64,000 bases of DNA from Pseudomonas sp. P5_109 (GCF_034009455.1 NZ_CP125380.1:1839001-1903000), one strand, 5' to 3'. Numbered from the stretch's first letter, positions 38,848 to 48,050 are shown. Translations and numbers: made by a program. The notes: generated from the letters alone by a model not told the origin.

Positions 38848-39240
38848 TCAACTGCCCTTAACCGAGTTGCCGTTCACCGCACCGTCCAGGAGCATGATGT
38901 TGTACTCCCTGCCATCGGTCTCGACCTGTTGCAGGCGAACCAGCAGGTAATCCCAATTCTTGGCGAACCACAGCACGGTGATGCGCTTGCTTTGTGTTGG
39001 GTCGCGCACGCGCTCGACCTTGATCGCATCGATCTGGCCAGCCTTGGTTTCGACTTTTTCCGAACCCAGCACGCGGAAGTCGTAGGTATCGACTTCGCCA
39101 TCATCGACGACCTGATAGCTCATGCTTTTCTTGCCGGCGGCCACGTCATGCTGCAGCGCCAGCTGGTAGGTGGATTTGTCGAGCATGCCGCGGTTGAGGG
39201 CAATATTGACCGCGTCGCCACTACCGGTGCCCTTGTCGAC
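38848..39240 (-). pseudogene. Degenerate 3'-end copy of the DUF3108 gene
   Basis: This stretch repeats the C-terminal half of the DUF3108 gene at 41264-41977 with high nucleotide identity, including shared runs such as LNRGM.DKSTYQLALQHDVAA and ERVRDPTQSKRIT. It lacks the signal peptide and N-terminal region and has an internal deletion (LTVDK is joined directly to GTGSGDAV). A 144-codon frame beginning at 39282 spans it but lacks export signals, so I treat it as a remnant. Similarity continues a little past the stop codon on the left. Confidence 0.75.
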
Positions 39241-39397
39241 GGTCAGGGTGTTTTTCTTCGGACAGCCAATCAGTTCAGTCATCGCCGCCAGTCAAATTCA
39301 ATTACAAATGCTTTTCTGGTGCCGTCCGAAGAAGTGTTGATTTGTTTTGCAAGGCCGTATTAATCTCGATGCTCACATCGGTTGGATATGATGGCTA

Positions 39398-39607
39398 ATG
39401 AATCTTGAAAATATTCGATACCATATCGCAGTCACTCTCTTGGTTTTAGGGTGTTCAATTCCGGTCATGGGAATGGTGGTCTGGGTAATTACTGAGATAA
39501 TCCCGCTTGAAGGTCGAGCCTTGAAAATTGCTTATTTAACAACCTATGTGTTTATAGTATTGCTTGGCTTGCGCTTTTACATTCCAAGAATGCGCGGCAT
39601 GACATAA
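39398..39607 (+). CDS. Small two-span membrane protein, candidate immunity protein
   Basis: The 69-residue protein (MNLENIRYHI start) has two hydrophobic spans at about residues 9-31 and 42-61 and a basic C-terminus (YIPRMRGM). I do not recognise its family. It is convergent with the DUF4225 gene, 22 bp apart, in A+T-rich sequence unlike its surroundings. Location and topology suggest an inner-membrane immunity protein for the adjacent predicted effector; this is inference. The ribosome site is weak. Confidence 0.55.
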   Translation: MNLENIRYHIAVTLLVLGCSIPVMGMVVWVITEIIPLEGRALKIAYLTTYVFIVLLGLRFYIPRMRGMT

Positions 39608-39629
39608 AATAGCAGCGCATCATCCAGTA

Positions 39630-40334
39630 TTATGGATTATTAAGTGTTGATTGGTTTTCTTCGTAAATGGCGCTCAATGTGATCGAGTCAACTAATCCTT
39701 CAAAGAGCAAAGCCAGCCTCCCAGTTTGCTGATAGCTCCGCTCATTACTAATAGGGTCAAATCGAAAAAACTGTACAGAGCCTGGTTTTCGCACAACTCT
39801 GAACATTCCGTAACCCGACAAGATCAAGTCTGTTGTGTAGTACGCCATATTGCCGCTGTAGCTATCCCTAAATAACGCCTGATAGCCGCGCCGAATAGGT
39901 CCTTGAGTGGCAGGCATGTCTGGGCCGTTATAAATATTGGCCGCACCTTCGGCGATATTGTTAGCCCCATGACTGACTAGAAGTGTGCCAGGTATAATTC
40001 CGACTCCCCAAGATGCACCTGTAACCACTACCCCTGCTTTAATCTGTGCGCCTCCTGCTAGAATATTGATGCCGTTTTGAGTATAAAAAAGTGACTTGGA
40101 TATTAGCTCCGCATGTTCAGCCCCGATCTGCTGCAGCCCTTCCCATGCGCTTATCACGCCCTCATCAACGGCCTGAATAATTTCATCAGCATAGGCAGAT
40201 ACAATCGATCCAAATCGTAGCCGCTCCATGCCATCAGGGATGTGCGTCATGCCTATGCTGCAGCCAGCTGCAACTAAATCTGACGCCGCTCTGGTCACGT
40301 CATGAATATCACAGGAAGTTTCATTCATTATCAT
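39630..40334 (-). CDS. DUF4225 domain protein, predicted Hcp-associated effector
   Basis: The 234-residue protein has a DUF4225-like core: a Gly/Ala-rich hydrophobic region at about residues 88-130 (INILAGGAQIKAGVVVTGAS; GANNIAEGAANIY), then QGPIRRGYQALF and DLILSGYGMFRVV. No enzymatic motif is visible; the hydrophobic hairpin suggests action at membranes. The gene overlaps the end of hcp (start 40334 or 40328), so it is translated with it. DUF4225 proteins turn up beside type VI secretion genes; I know of no established activity. Base composition is A+T-richer than the core genes. Confidence 0.7.
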   Translation of the reverse strand: MIMNETSCDIHDVTRAASDLVAAGCSIGMTHIPDGMERLRFGSIVSAYADEIIQAVDEGVISAWEGLQQIGAEHAELISKSLFYTQNGINILAGGAQIKAGVVVTGASWGVGIIPGTLLVSHGANNIAEGAANIYNGPDMPATQGPIRRGYQALFRDSYSGNMAYYTTDLILSGYGMFRVVRKPGSVQFFRFDPISNERSYQQTGRLALLFEGLVDSITLSAIYEENQSTLNNP

Positions 40335-40821
40335 TCATCCAGCTACTGTAAGCGCTTGTTGCTCCCGGAATGTGCGCCCAAACAATATCTCTATATCGAA
40401 TAGATACCAACTCTTGCGGCTCGGCATCATTCATGCGAATTGCATGGGGTACCTGCTGACTGATATGTGCAATACGCGCCCCTGTGAGGCGAATGGAATA
40501 ATACCGTTCTTGCCCTCCAGTCGAGGCAGTCCTGTATAAATTGATGGTGCAGTCCAATTCTTCACCACCATGCAGTGCGCTCGCCAGCAGTGGTGATGAT
40601 TTGTCGATGGCTTTGGTTATCATGATAGGCATGTGTTTACCGCGACCACCGGTAATGCTTCCGTCATTGCCTGCAACCATATCATGCGAAAAAGCCAGCA
40701 CCATGATTTCGTCCTGATGACCGAATTGGCACTTATTGCCGATAGAACTTTGGCCTGAGCAGCCGGCAGAAATCTTCCCTTGATGCTTACCGGTAATACT
40801 CATGTAGCTATGGCTCGCCAT
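40321..40821 (-). CDS. hcp: Type VI secretion Hcp tube protein (orphan)
   Basis: The 166-residue protein is a full-length Hcp: it begins MASHSYMSITGKHQGKISAG, then DEIMVLAFSHDM, ITKAIDKSSPLLASALHGGE and the C-terminal ELVSIRYRDIVWAHIPG. Hcp hexamers form the inner tube of the type VI apparatus and can chaperone small effectors. SD AAGGAG precedes the ATG, and TATAAT lies about 35 bases upstream of the ATG. No other type VI component is in the window, so it is an orphan hcp serving a system elsewhere, with a coupled downstream effector gene. Confidence 0.93.
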   Translation of the reverse strand: MASHSYMSITGKHQGKISAGCSGQSSIGNKCQFGHQDEIMVLAFSHDMVAGNDGSITGGRGKHMPIMITKAIDKSSPLLASALHGGEELDCTINLYRTASTGGQERYYSIRLTGARIAHISQQVPHAIRMNDAEPQELVSIRYRDIVWAHIPGATSAYSSWMNDNE

Positions 40822-41151
40822 TAAGGTCGCTCCTTAATTTATTGGGAGCGCCAGATTATAGGAGAAGTGTTGATCCTGGCTGTAGGCTGTTTCTGAAAAT
40901 GCAATATTTCACCCGTTTTTTTTAGATTAAGAAATTGCTGTGGGGAATTACGACGTGGCTTGTAGGGTTAAGGCGTCAGGGAAGATCTAAGAGTTTGGGT
41001 GCTAAAAAATTCCCGGTACTTAAATCTGGTTTCTTAAAGTATCTATATTCTTGTGTTCGAAGGTTTTTCAGCGGGGATGTATGAAGTGCGGGTATTAATG
41101 TCGTATGGGCTAAAGAGTTGCCGAGGGCGAGCGGTTCCTGTTCAGCAGTAA
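40822..41151. other. A+T-rich gene-free leader region of the Hcp island
   Basis: This region contains the hcp ribosome site and a likely -10 (TATAAT on the minus strand at 40860-40855) without a good -35. No gene or named repeat is seen. Composition is clearly poorer in G+C than the flanking core genes. Confidence 0.5.
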
Positions 41152-41185
41152 AAAATCCGATGCCAGAGGTCTGGCATCGGATTTT
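41150..41185 (-). terminator. Terminator of the DUF3108 gene
   Basis: AAAATCCGATGCCAGA pairs perfectly with TCTGGCATCGGATTTT around two bases, 78 bp beyond the DUF3108 stop codon, with a T-run on the minus strand. It marks the junction with the Hcp island. Confidence 0.85.
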
Positions 41186-41263
41186 CGGAGAAGCTCGCAG
41201 GGGTTTAATTGCTTACGCAAACTACGTTGCCGCGATGGCGGGGCTTTTTCGTATCGATCCGGA

Positions 41264-41977
41264 TCAGCTGCCTTTGACAGCCTTACCGTTGACCGTGCCG
41301 TCCAGGAGCATGATGTTGTACTCCTTGCCGTCGTTTTCGACCTGTTGCAGGCGGACCAGCAGGTAATCCCAGTCCTTGGCGAACCACATCACGGTGATGC
41401 GTTTGCTTTGCGTTGGGTCGCGCACGCGCTCAACCTTGATCGCATCGATCTGGCCAGCCTTGGTGTCGACTTTTTCCGAACCCAATACGCGGAAGTCATA
41501 AGTGTCGACTTCGCCGCCGTCGACCACTTGATAGCTCATGGTCTTCTTGCCAGCGGCGACATCGTGTTGCAGCGCCAACTGGTAGGTTGATTTGTCGACC
41601 ATGCCACGGTTGAGGGGGAGCTTGACGGCGTCACCGCGATCGGTGCCGGTGATCATCTTGGTGTTCCAGTCGAAATCCAGGTCCGATTTCTTTGCCTTGC
41701 CCAAGCCGCCACGTTCAAAGTGGTAGGACTCTGGAAGCAGCGTGTCCTTGTCCAGGGTCAGGGTGCTTTCCTCGGACAGGCTGGCGATCATCATCGACGC
41801 CTTGAAACTCAGTTTCCATTTACCGTCGCTGGTTTTTTCCAGGCTGCGCTCGGCGGTGCCGCTCATGGGCAGCTGTTTCCAGTCGGCGGTGTAGCTGGCG
41901 GAGAAGGGTTGAAGGTCTGCCGCCTGGGCGAAGGGCAAGGCGAGCAGAGCGCAAGCGAAGAGCAGGGCGCGACGCAT
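41264..41977 (-). CDS. DUF3108 periplasmic protein
   Basis: The 237-residue protein has a signal peptide (residues 1-19, FAQA|AD) and then the DUF3108 beta-rich domain (FSASYTADWKQLPMSGTAER; YHFERGGLGKAKKSDLDFDW). Function is unknown. It follows purN on the minus strand by only eight bases, as in other pseudomonads, and is likely the last gene of purM-purN-DUF3108. Its 3' half has a degenerate duplicate at 38848-39240, on the far side of the Hcp island. Confidence 0.92.
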   Translation of the reverse strand: MRRALLFACALLALPFAQAADLQPFSASYTADWKQLPMSGTAERSLEKTSDGKWKLSFKASMMIASLSEESTLTLDKDTLLPESYHFERGGLGKAKKSDLDFDWNTKMITGTDRGDAVKLPLNRGMVDKSTYQLALQHDVAAGKKTMSYQVVDGGEVDTYDFRVLGSEKVDTKAGQIDAIKVERVRDPTQSKRITVMWFAKDWDYLLVRLQQVENDGKEYNIMLLDGTVNGKAVKGS

Positions 41978-41985
41978 AAAATCTC

Positions 41986-42636
41986 CTAGTTTCGAATCAA
42001 GTGGCCGCTGGCCGCGAGTATCTGTCCATCCAGTAAAGCACCTTGCTCGCCGAGGGCTAGACGACCTTCGGCAAACCAGCGTACGGCCAACGGGTAGATC
42101 AGGTGTTCCTGAACATGGACCCGCTGCGCCAGACTCTGCGGCGAATCCTGTAACTCTACCGGTATTACAGCCTGTACGACCAGTGGTCCGCCATCGAGTT
42201 CCTCGGTGACGAAATGCACGGAGCAGCCGTGCTCGGTGTCGCCGGCCTCCAGCGCGCGCTGATGAGTGTGTAACCCTTTGTATTTGGGTAGCAGCGAGGG
42301 ATGGATATTGAGCAGGCGACCCTGGTAGTGGCGTACGAAGCCAGCGCTGAGAATGCGCATGAATCCGGCCAGTACCACGAGTTTGGGGTTGAAGGCGTCG
42401 ATCAGTTCGATCAGCGCGGCGTCGAAGGCCTCGCGGCCTTCGAAAGCCTTATGATCCAGGGTGCGGGTGTCGATACCCGCGTCCCTGGCGCGTTGCAGGC
42501 CGTAGGCGTCGGCGCGGTTGGAAATCACCGCGGCGATGCGGACCGGGCTGTCGCCGGTCCGCGTGCTGTCGATCAGGGCCTGCAAGTTACTGCCGGTGCC
42601 GGACAACAGCACCACCACATCACAGGTCTGAGACAT
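41986..42636 (-). CDS. purN: Phosphoribosylglycinamide formyltransferase
   Basis: PurN transfers a formyl group from 10-formyl-THF to GAR in purine synthesis. The 216-residue protein has VVLLSGTGSNLQALI at the N-terminus and the catalytic Asn-His in LLNIHPSLLPKYKG, with the aspartate in VTEELDGGPLVVQ. The ATG overlaps the purM stop codon (TGATG). Confidence 0.97.
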   Translation of the reverse strand: MSQTCDVVVLLSGTGSNLQALIDSTRTGDSPVRIAAVISNRADAYGLQRARDAGIDTRTLDHKAFEGREAFDAALIELIDAFNPKLVVLAGFMRILSAGFVRHYQGRLLNIHPSLLPKYKGLHTHQRALEAGDTEHGCSVHFVTEELDGGPLVVQAVIPVELQDSPQSLAQRVHVQEHLIYPLAVRWFAEGRLALGEQGALLDGQILAASGHLIRN

Positions 42637-43694
42637 CAATGAGCCTTGAGGTTCTTCAGTTCAACCTGAGCCGCGCCTTCGGCAGCGGTGGAGATCTGGC
42701 CGATGACCCAAGGCTGCTCGCCGGCTTCACGCAGTACATTCAGCGCGGTTTCAACGTGCTCTTGAGCGACGCAGATGACCATGCCGACGCCGCAGTTCAG
42801 CACGCGGTGCATTTCGTTTTCGTCGACGTTGCCTTTCTCTTGCAGCCAGTCGAACACGGCAGGACGGGTCCAGCTCGCGACGTCAACCACGGCTTGTGCG
42901 CCTTTTGGCAGAACGCGCGGGATGTTGTCCAGCAGGCCGCCACCGGTGATGTGGGCCATGGCTTTGACAGCGCCGGTTTCCTTGATCAGCTTGAGCAGCG
43001 GCTTCACGTAGATGCGGGTCGGGGCCATCAGCAGGTCGGTCAGCGGCTTGCCGTCGAGCTGGGTGTTTTCGATGTCCGCGCCGGACACTTCGATGATCTT
43101 GCGGATCAGCGAGTAGCCGTTGGAGTGCGGGCCGGAAGACGGCAAGGCGAGCAGGGCATCGCCGGCAGCAACCTTGGAACCGTCGATGATTTCGGATTTT
43201 TCCACGACGCCGACGCAGAAGCCGGCCAGGTCGTAGTCTTCGCCTTCGTACATGCCTGGCATTTCAGCGGTTTCGCCGCCAACCAGGGAGCAACCCGACA
43301 GTTCGCAGCCAGCGCCGATGCCGGTCACGACCTGGGTCGCGGTTTCGACGTTGAGTTTGCCGGTAGCGTAGTAGTCGAGGAAGAACAGCGGCTCGGCGCC
43401 GCACACCACCAGGTCGTTGACGCACATGGCAACCAGGTCGATGCCGATGCTGTCGTGCTTGTTCAGGTTCAGTGCCAGGCGCAGCTTGGTGCCGACGCCG
43501 TCAGTACCGGAAACCAGCACAGGCTGCTTGTAGCCGGCCGGGATTTCGCAGAGGGCGCCGAAACCGCCCAGGCCGCCCATGACTTCCGGGCGCGCAGTGC
43601 GCTTGGCGACGCTCTTGATGCGTTCGACCAATGCTTCACCGGCGTCGATGTCTACACCGGCGTCCTTGTAGCTCAGGGAGGGTTGCTTGCTCAT
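42636..43694 (-). CDS. purM: Phosphoribosylformylglycinamidine cyclo-ligase
   Basis: PurM (AIR synthetase) closes the imidazole ring in purine synthesis using ATP. The 352-residue protein has the family motifs [32 protein letters not shown] and [16 protein letters not shown] [13 protein letters not shown]. The start at [13 protein letters not shown] follows AAAGG; the frame remains open 27 codons further upstream but without family similarity. It is translationally coupled to purN and divergent from the DUF2066 gene. Confidence 0.97.
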   Translation of the reverse strand: MSKQPSLSYKDAGVDIDAGEALVERIKSVAKRTARPEVMGGLGGFGALCEIPAGYKQPVLVSGTDGVGTKLRLALNLNKHDSIGIDLVAMCVNDLVVCGAEPLFFLDYYATGKLNVETATQVVTGIGAGCELSGCSLVGGETAEMPGMYEGEDYDLAGFCVGVVEKSEIIDGSKVAAGDALLALPSSGPHSNGYSLIRKIIEVSGADIENTQLDGKPLTDLLMAPTRIYVKPLLKLIKETGAVKAMAHITGGGLLDNIPRVLPKGAQAVVDVASWTRPAVFDWLQEKGNVDENEMHRVLNCGVGMVICVAQEHVETALNVLREAGEQPWVIGQISTAAEGAAQVELKNLKAH

Positions 43695-44079
43695 GATCCA
43701 GGCCTTTAGGGGGGATTCAGGGGTAACGACCGAGTTCAGCGGGGCCGCCGAAATCGACGAAGGCGATTGCCTCACGCGAATTTCGAGGGTGCCCGGCTGT
43801 TGCCGGTCTGCGAAGGCGCGCGATTTTATCAGGCTTGAGCCGCAGCGGCCATCCTCAGGCCGACAGCAGGGCCATATCTGCTCAAAAAAAACCGTTGAGG
43901 CGCGGTGTTGGTGGCATCCTGCATGGCTGTATAAGGTATCGCGATTAACCGTCTATCGTTATGACAGTGCGAAAACTTACCCGGGACGTGTGAATGTTTT
44001 GCGTCGGGCAATGGTCACAGCCTTGCTCGATCGTCTTCATGCGGTCTGTTCCAGCCGCTCTTGTCGTCAGGAATCTTCC
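43695..44079. other. Divergent promoter region purM / DUF2066 gene
   Basis: A 385-bp interval without a supported gene. It should hold the promoters of purM and of the DUF2066 gene; I see no clear operator palindrome. Confidence 0.5.
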
Positions 44080-45135
44080 ATGCGTTTTTGTAAATTCTTG
44101 CTTGTGAGTTGTTTGTCCGTGGTCAGCCTGGTCAGTCATGCCGAAACCGTCAAAGGCCTTTATCAGGTGCGCGAGCCGGTGAATGGCCAGTCGCCCGAGG
44201 AACGCGATCAGGCGACCCAGCGTGCGTTGGATACCTTGGTGTTGCGCCTGACCGGTGATCCCAAGGCCGCTCAAAGTCCGGGGCTGGCAGCGATTCGCAA
44301 AGATCCGCAACAGATCATCAGCCAATATGGCTTTGAAGCCGGGCCGCCGGAAGTCCTTAAAGTCGATTTCGATCCTGGCACCACCGAGCAGGCCATGCGC
44401 CGCGCCGGCCTGGCCTTGTGGGGGGCGAATCGGCCGTCGATCCTCGGCTGGTGGCTGAACGATTCCACCGAGGGATCCAGCCTGATCGGCGACGGCCAGG
44501 CCAGCGCGGTGCCGCTGCGGCGGGCTGCTCAACACCGTGGCTTGCCATTGCGCTTGCCATTGGCGGACCTGAACGAGCAGATCGTCGCGACTGCGCCGAA
44601 TCTGGAGGGCGCAGATCCGGCGCCATTGCATGCGGCCTCGGAGCGCTACAACGCCGATGCTCTGCTTGCGGTACACGCCAAGGAAGAGGGTGGCCAATGG
44701 CAAGCCAAGTGGCAATTGTGGCTGGGGGATAAAAAAGAGACCGGCAGTGTGCAGGGCGCCGATCAGGCTGCCGTGGCCGATGCGGTGATGCTGGCGGTCA
44801 ACGAGACCCTGGCGCCGCGGTTCGTCGCCAAGCCTGGTGCTTCGAGTGCGCAGTTGCTGGAAGTGCAAGGCATGAATCTTGAGCACTATGCGTCCCTTGG
44901 GCGCTTGCTGGAACCCTTTGGCGGGCGCGTGCAAAGTGTCGACGGCGACCGGATCGTCTATCGGGTCAATGGCAGCGTCGACCAGCTACGTGCACAACTG
45001 TCGCTGGCGAGGTTGCAGGAAACGCCAGCAGGTCAGGCACCGGCTCCGGCAGCGCCGGTTCAGCCCGCCGCCGGTGGTGCTGCCGTAGCAGCCCCGGTGC
45101 CAGCCCCGACACCGCAGTTGCGTTTTCGCTGGTAG
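44080..45135 (+). CDS. DUF2066 secreted protein
   Basis: The 351-residue protein has a signal peptide (residues 1-22, SHA|ET), a DUF2066 domain (ETVKGLYQVREPVNGQSPEE; ALDTLVLRLTGD; ILGWWLNDS) and a C-terminal Ala/Pro tail (residues about 310-345) ending in RFRW. Function is unknown. AGGA precedes the ATG. It lies between purM and the AI-2E-type permease, as in other Pseudomonas genomes. Confidence 0.88.
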   Translation: MRFCKFLLVSCLSVVSLVSHAETVKGLYQVREPVNGQSPEERDQATQRALDTLVLRLTGDPKAAQSPGLAAIRKDPQQIISQYGFEAGPPEVLKVDFDPGTTEQAMRRAGLALWGANRPSILGWWLNDSTEGSSLIGDGQASAVPLRRAAQHRGLPLRLPLADLNEQIVATAPNLEGADPAPLHAASERYNADALLAVHAKEEGGQWQAKWQLWLGDKKETGSVQGADQAAVADAVMLAVNETLAPRFVAKPGASSAQLLEVQGMNLEHYASLGRLLEPFGGRVQSVDGDRIVYRVNGSVDQLRAQLSLARLQETPAGQAPAPAAPVQPAAGGAAVAAPVPAPTPQLRFRW

Positions 45136-45171
45136 TTTTTCTTTCTTTATATAGAAGCAATGGAGTGGTTC

Positions 45172-46245
45172 ATGGCCGATACGCGGCGTTGGTTCTGGCT
45201 CGGTGGGGTGGTCCTGCTTTGTGTGTTTGTCTGGTTGTTGCATCCGATCCTGACACCGTTTCTGGTGGCGCTGCTGTTGGCCTACCTGTTCGACCCGCTG
45301 GTGGATCGACTGGAGAAGGCGGGTTTGTCTCGAACCTGGGGTGTAGTGGCGGTGTTTACCCTGTTTACCTTGATCTTCACCGCGCTGCTGTTGGTGTTGG
45401 TGCCGCTGCTCGCCAGGCAGCTGTTTCGTTTGTATGAGCTGGCCCCGCAGATGCTCGACTGGATACAGCACACGGCGTTGCCCTGGGCGCAATCGAAGTT
45501 CGGCCTGTCGGACGGTTTCTGGAAGTTCGACAAGCTGAAGGCAGCCATCAGCGAGCACATGAGTCAGACCACCGATGTCGTCGGCGTGGTGCTGAGCCAT
45601 GCCACTGCCTCGGGCCTGGCGTTGATCGGCTGGCTGGCGAATCTGGTGTTGATTCCGGTGGTGAGCTTCTACTTGCTGCGCGATTGGGACCTGATGATGG
45701 CCAAGATCCGCGGCCTGCTGCCCCGTGAGCGTGAAGAGCGTGCGGTGTCGCTGGCGGGTGAGTGCCATGAAGTGCTCGGGGCGTTCGTTCGCGGGCAGTT
45801 GCTGGTGATGGTGGCCTTGGGCGTGATCTACGCGGCAGGGCTGATGCTGGTCGGGCTGGAGCTGGGTTTGTTGATTGGCCTGATTGCCGGTCTGGCGGCG
45901 ATCGTGCCGTACATGGGGTTTATCATTGGCATTGGCGCAGCGCTGGTTGCGGGCCTGTTCCAGTTCGGCGGCGATCTTTACCCGATGCTCGGTATTGTCG
46001 CGGTGTTCATGGTCGGCCAGGCGCTGGAGGGTATGGTGCTGACGCCGTTGCTGGTCGGTGACCGGATTGGCCTGCACCCGGTGGCGGTGATTTTCTCGAT
46101 TCTGGCCGGTGGTGAGCTGTTTGGCTTTACCGGTGTGCTACTGGCATTGCCGGTCGCGGCGGTGATCATGGTGCTGGTGCGTCATGTGCATGATTTGTAT
46201 AAGGATTCTGAAATCTACGGCGGAGTCGACGAACCGGAGCTGTAA
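45172..46245 (+). CDS. AI-2E family transporter (PerM-like permease)
   Basis: The 357-residue protein has about eight membrane spans and the UPF0118/PerM layout: an N-terminal pair (WLLHPILTPFLVALLLAYLF), a soluble loop, then VPVVSFYLLRDWDLM-like IPVVSFYLLRDW and C-terminal PYMGFIIGIGAALVAG. Despite the family name, AI-2 export is proven for few members. The start at MADTRRWFW follows GGAG by six bases; an ATG four codons earlier is inside that ribosome site. Confidence 0.92.
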   Translation: MADTRRWFWLGGVVLLCVFVWLLHPILTPFLVALLLAYLFDPLVDRLEKAGLSRTWGVVAVFTLFTLIFTALLLVLVPLLARQLFRLYELAPQMLDWIQHTALPWAQSKFGLSDGFWKFDKLKAAISEHMSQTTDVVGVVLSHATASGLALIGWLANLVLIPVVSFYLLRDWDLMMAKIRGLLPREREERAVSLAGECHEVLGAFVRGQLLVMVALGVIYAAGLMLVGLELGLLIGLIAGLAAIVPYMGFIIGIGAALVAGLFQFGGDLYPMLGIVAVFMVGQALEGMVLTPLLVGDRIGLHPVAVIFSILAGGELFGFTGVLLALPVAAVIMVLVRHVHDLYKDSEIYGGVDEPEL

Positions 46246-46476
46246 GGGGCGTCGATGGGCGGTCGCGGGTTGCCCGGGTTCGAGCCGGGTCAGCCTGCCT
46301 GCATCGCGCAACTGTCACATGCACCGCCAAAGAATCTGTCATAAAACCGGTGCAATAACGCAAACCTTTGATTTTGCTTGTGGTCTGTCGCATTGTGCCG
46401 ACCCGGCTCACGGGTATAAACTTCGCAAACTTTACACAGAGGCCACTAACGGTTCCTTTGGAACTGTTCAGTCAGC

Positions 46477-47181
46477 ATGAAACCGATTCAGCTGCCCCTA
46501 GGTGTGCGTCTGCGTGACGACGCCACCTTTATCAACTACTACCCAGGCGCCAATGCCGCTGCACTCGGCTATGTCGAGCGGCTGTGCGAAGCCGACGCCG
46601 GGTGGACCGAAAGCCTGATCTACCTCTGGGGCAAGGACGGAGTAGGGCGCACGCACCTGTTGCAGGCAGCCTGCTTGCGCTTCGAACAACTGGGGGAGCC
46701 GGCGGTCTATCTGCCGTTGGCCGAGTTGCTCGATCGCGGTATCGAAATCCTCGACAACCTGGAACAGTACGAACTGGTCTGCCTGGATGATTTGCAAGTG
46801 GTTGCCGGGCGAGCGGACTGGGAAGAGGCGTTGTTCCATCTGTTCAATCGCTTGCGCGACAGCGGTCGACGGTTGCTGATTGCCGCGTCGACATCCCCGC
46901 GCGAGCTGCCGGTGAAGCTGGCGGATCTCAAGTCGCGCCTGACCCTGGCCTTGATCTTCCAGATGCGTCCGTTGTCCGACGAGGACAAATTGCGTGCCCT
47001 GCAATTGCGCGCATCCCGTCGCGGCCTGCATCTGACCGATGAAGTCGGGCATTTCATTTTGACGCGCGGTACCCGCAGCATGAGTGCGCTTTTCGAGCTG
47101 CTCGAGCGTCTCGACCAGGCCTCCCTCCAGGCTCAGCGTAAGCTGACGATCCCGTTTTTGAAAGAAACCCTCGGCTGGTAA
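46477..47181 (+). CDS. hda: DnaA-homologous regulator Hda
   Basis: Hda stimulates ATP hydrolysis by DnaA with the sliding clamp, preventing over-initiation. The 234-residue protein has an N-terminal clamp-binding-like QLPLGVRLRDDATF, a modified P-loop WGKDGVGRTHLLQA, a Walker B VCLDDLQVVAG, sensor 1 LIAASTSPRELP and an arginine finger region DLKSRLTLALIF. It lacks the DnaA DNA-binding domain. It follows the permease gene, and a terminator follows. Confidence 0.95.
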   Translation: MKPIQLPLGVRLRDDATFINYYPGANAAALGYVERLCEADAGWTESLIYLWGKDGVGRTHLLQAACLRFEQLGEPAVYLPLAELLDRGIEILDNLEQYELVCLDDLQVVAGRADWEEALFHLFNRLRDSGRRLLIAASTSPRELPVKLADLKSRLTLALIFQMRPLSDEDKLRALQLRASRRGLHLTDEVGHFILTRGTRSMSALFELLERLDQASLQAQRKLTIPFLKETLGW

Positions 47182-47184
47182 GCC

Positions 47185-47212
47185 CGCTGAAACCGGGGCT
47201 TTCAGCGTTTTT
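47185..47212 (+). terminator. Terminator after hda
   Basis: CGCTGAAA pairs with TTTCAGCG around seven bases, followed by TTTTT. Confidence 0.85.
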
Positions 47213-47402
47213 GGCATATTTCAGGCGCCAGAAATCGCGCTTTCCTGCAAGGTTGCAGGCCGCGTGCACGTTTAAAATGGGCTTAAGCGCTTAGATGTAA
47301 ACGGGAAACCAAGAAGTCACAAAAAGATTGATTGAATTTGCAAATGAGGTCGATAGCGGGCATAGTCTCGACTTCTTTACAACTTCAGCCACGGTCGTGC
47401 CC

Positions 47403-48035
47403 ATGCTAAATCGCTTCGCACCCCTCGTGCCTCTCGCACTCGTCACCCTGCTGTTCGGTTGCGCTGCCCACACTCCAGTGGCCCAGCAAGCTCCGCAACC
47501 GCAGGTTCAACAATCGGCTACTGCCCAGTCTTCCGCTCTCTTCCAGGAAGAGCTGGCTACCGAAAAAGAACTCGCAGACTTCGCTGGCGGCAAGTCCTAC
47601 CAGCTTCCGGTTCTGGCCGACAGCATCCTCGAACGTGGCATGTCCCTGATCGGTACCCGTTACCGTTTCGGCGGTACTTCTGAAGCCGGCTTCGATTGCA
47701 GTGGTTTCATCGGCTACCTGTTCCGCGAAGAAGCGGGCATGAACCTGCCACGCTCCACCCGCGAAATGATCAACGTGGACGCTCCATTGGTCTCGCGCAG
47801 CAAGCTCGAGCCGGGTGACCTGCTGTTCTTCGCAACCAACGGCCGTCGCGGTCGCGTCAGTCATGCCGGGATCTACCTGGGTGACAACCAGTTCATCCAC
47901 TCCAGCAGCCGCCGCAGCGGTGGTGTGCGAATCGATAGCCTGGGCGACAGCTACTGGAACAAGACCTTCATCGAAGCCAAGCGCGCCCTGGCAATGGCAC
48001 CTAACGCGTCGCCAATCGTCACTGCTCGCAAATAA
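47403..48035 (+). CDS. NlpC/P60 family lipoprotein (first of two)
   Basis: The 210-residue protein is a predicted outer membrane-anchored peptidoglycan endopeptidase. A lipoprotein signal ends in LLFGCAA; a Gln/Pro/Ala linker follows; then the NlpC/P60 domain with the catalytic cysteine in FDCSGFIGYLF, first histidine in VSHAGIYLG and third residue in FIHSSSRRSGG. It resembles Spr/MepS. The start codon at 47403 was chosen for the signal peptide. A paralogue follows 165 bp downstream after a terminator. Confidence 0.92.
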   Translation: MLNRFAPLVPLALVTLLFGCAAHTPVAQQAPQPQVQQSATAQSSALFQEELATEKELADFAGGKSYQLPVLADSILERGMSLIGTRYRFGGTSEAGFDCSGFIGYLFREEAGMNLPRSTREMINVDAPLVSRSKLEPGDLLFFATNGRRGRVSHAGIYLGDNQFIHSSSRRSGGVRIDSLGDSYWNKTFIEAKRALAMAPNASPIVTARK

Positions 48036-48050
48036 GCGCACAGTTTGTAA

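Noticed and set aside
38848..39282. The 144-codon frame as a functional DUF3108 protein
   Set aside because: It lacks the signal peptide and N-terminal half and has an internal deletion relative to the intact gene, so a remnant is more likely.
43687..44079. A 131-codon upstream extension of the DUF2066 gene
   Set aside because: The extension crosses the divergent promoter region and would bury a good signal peptide; the ATG at 44080 has AGGA and a signal sequence.
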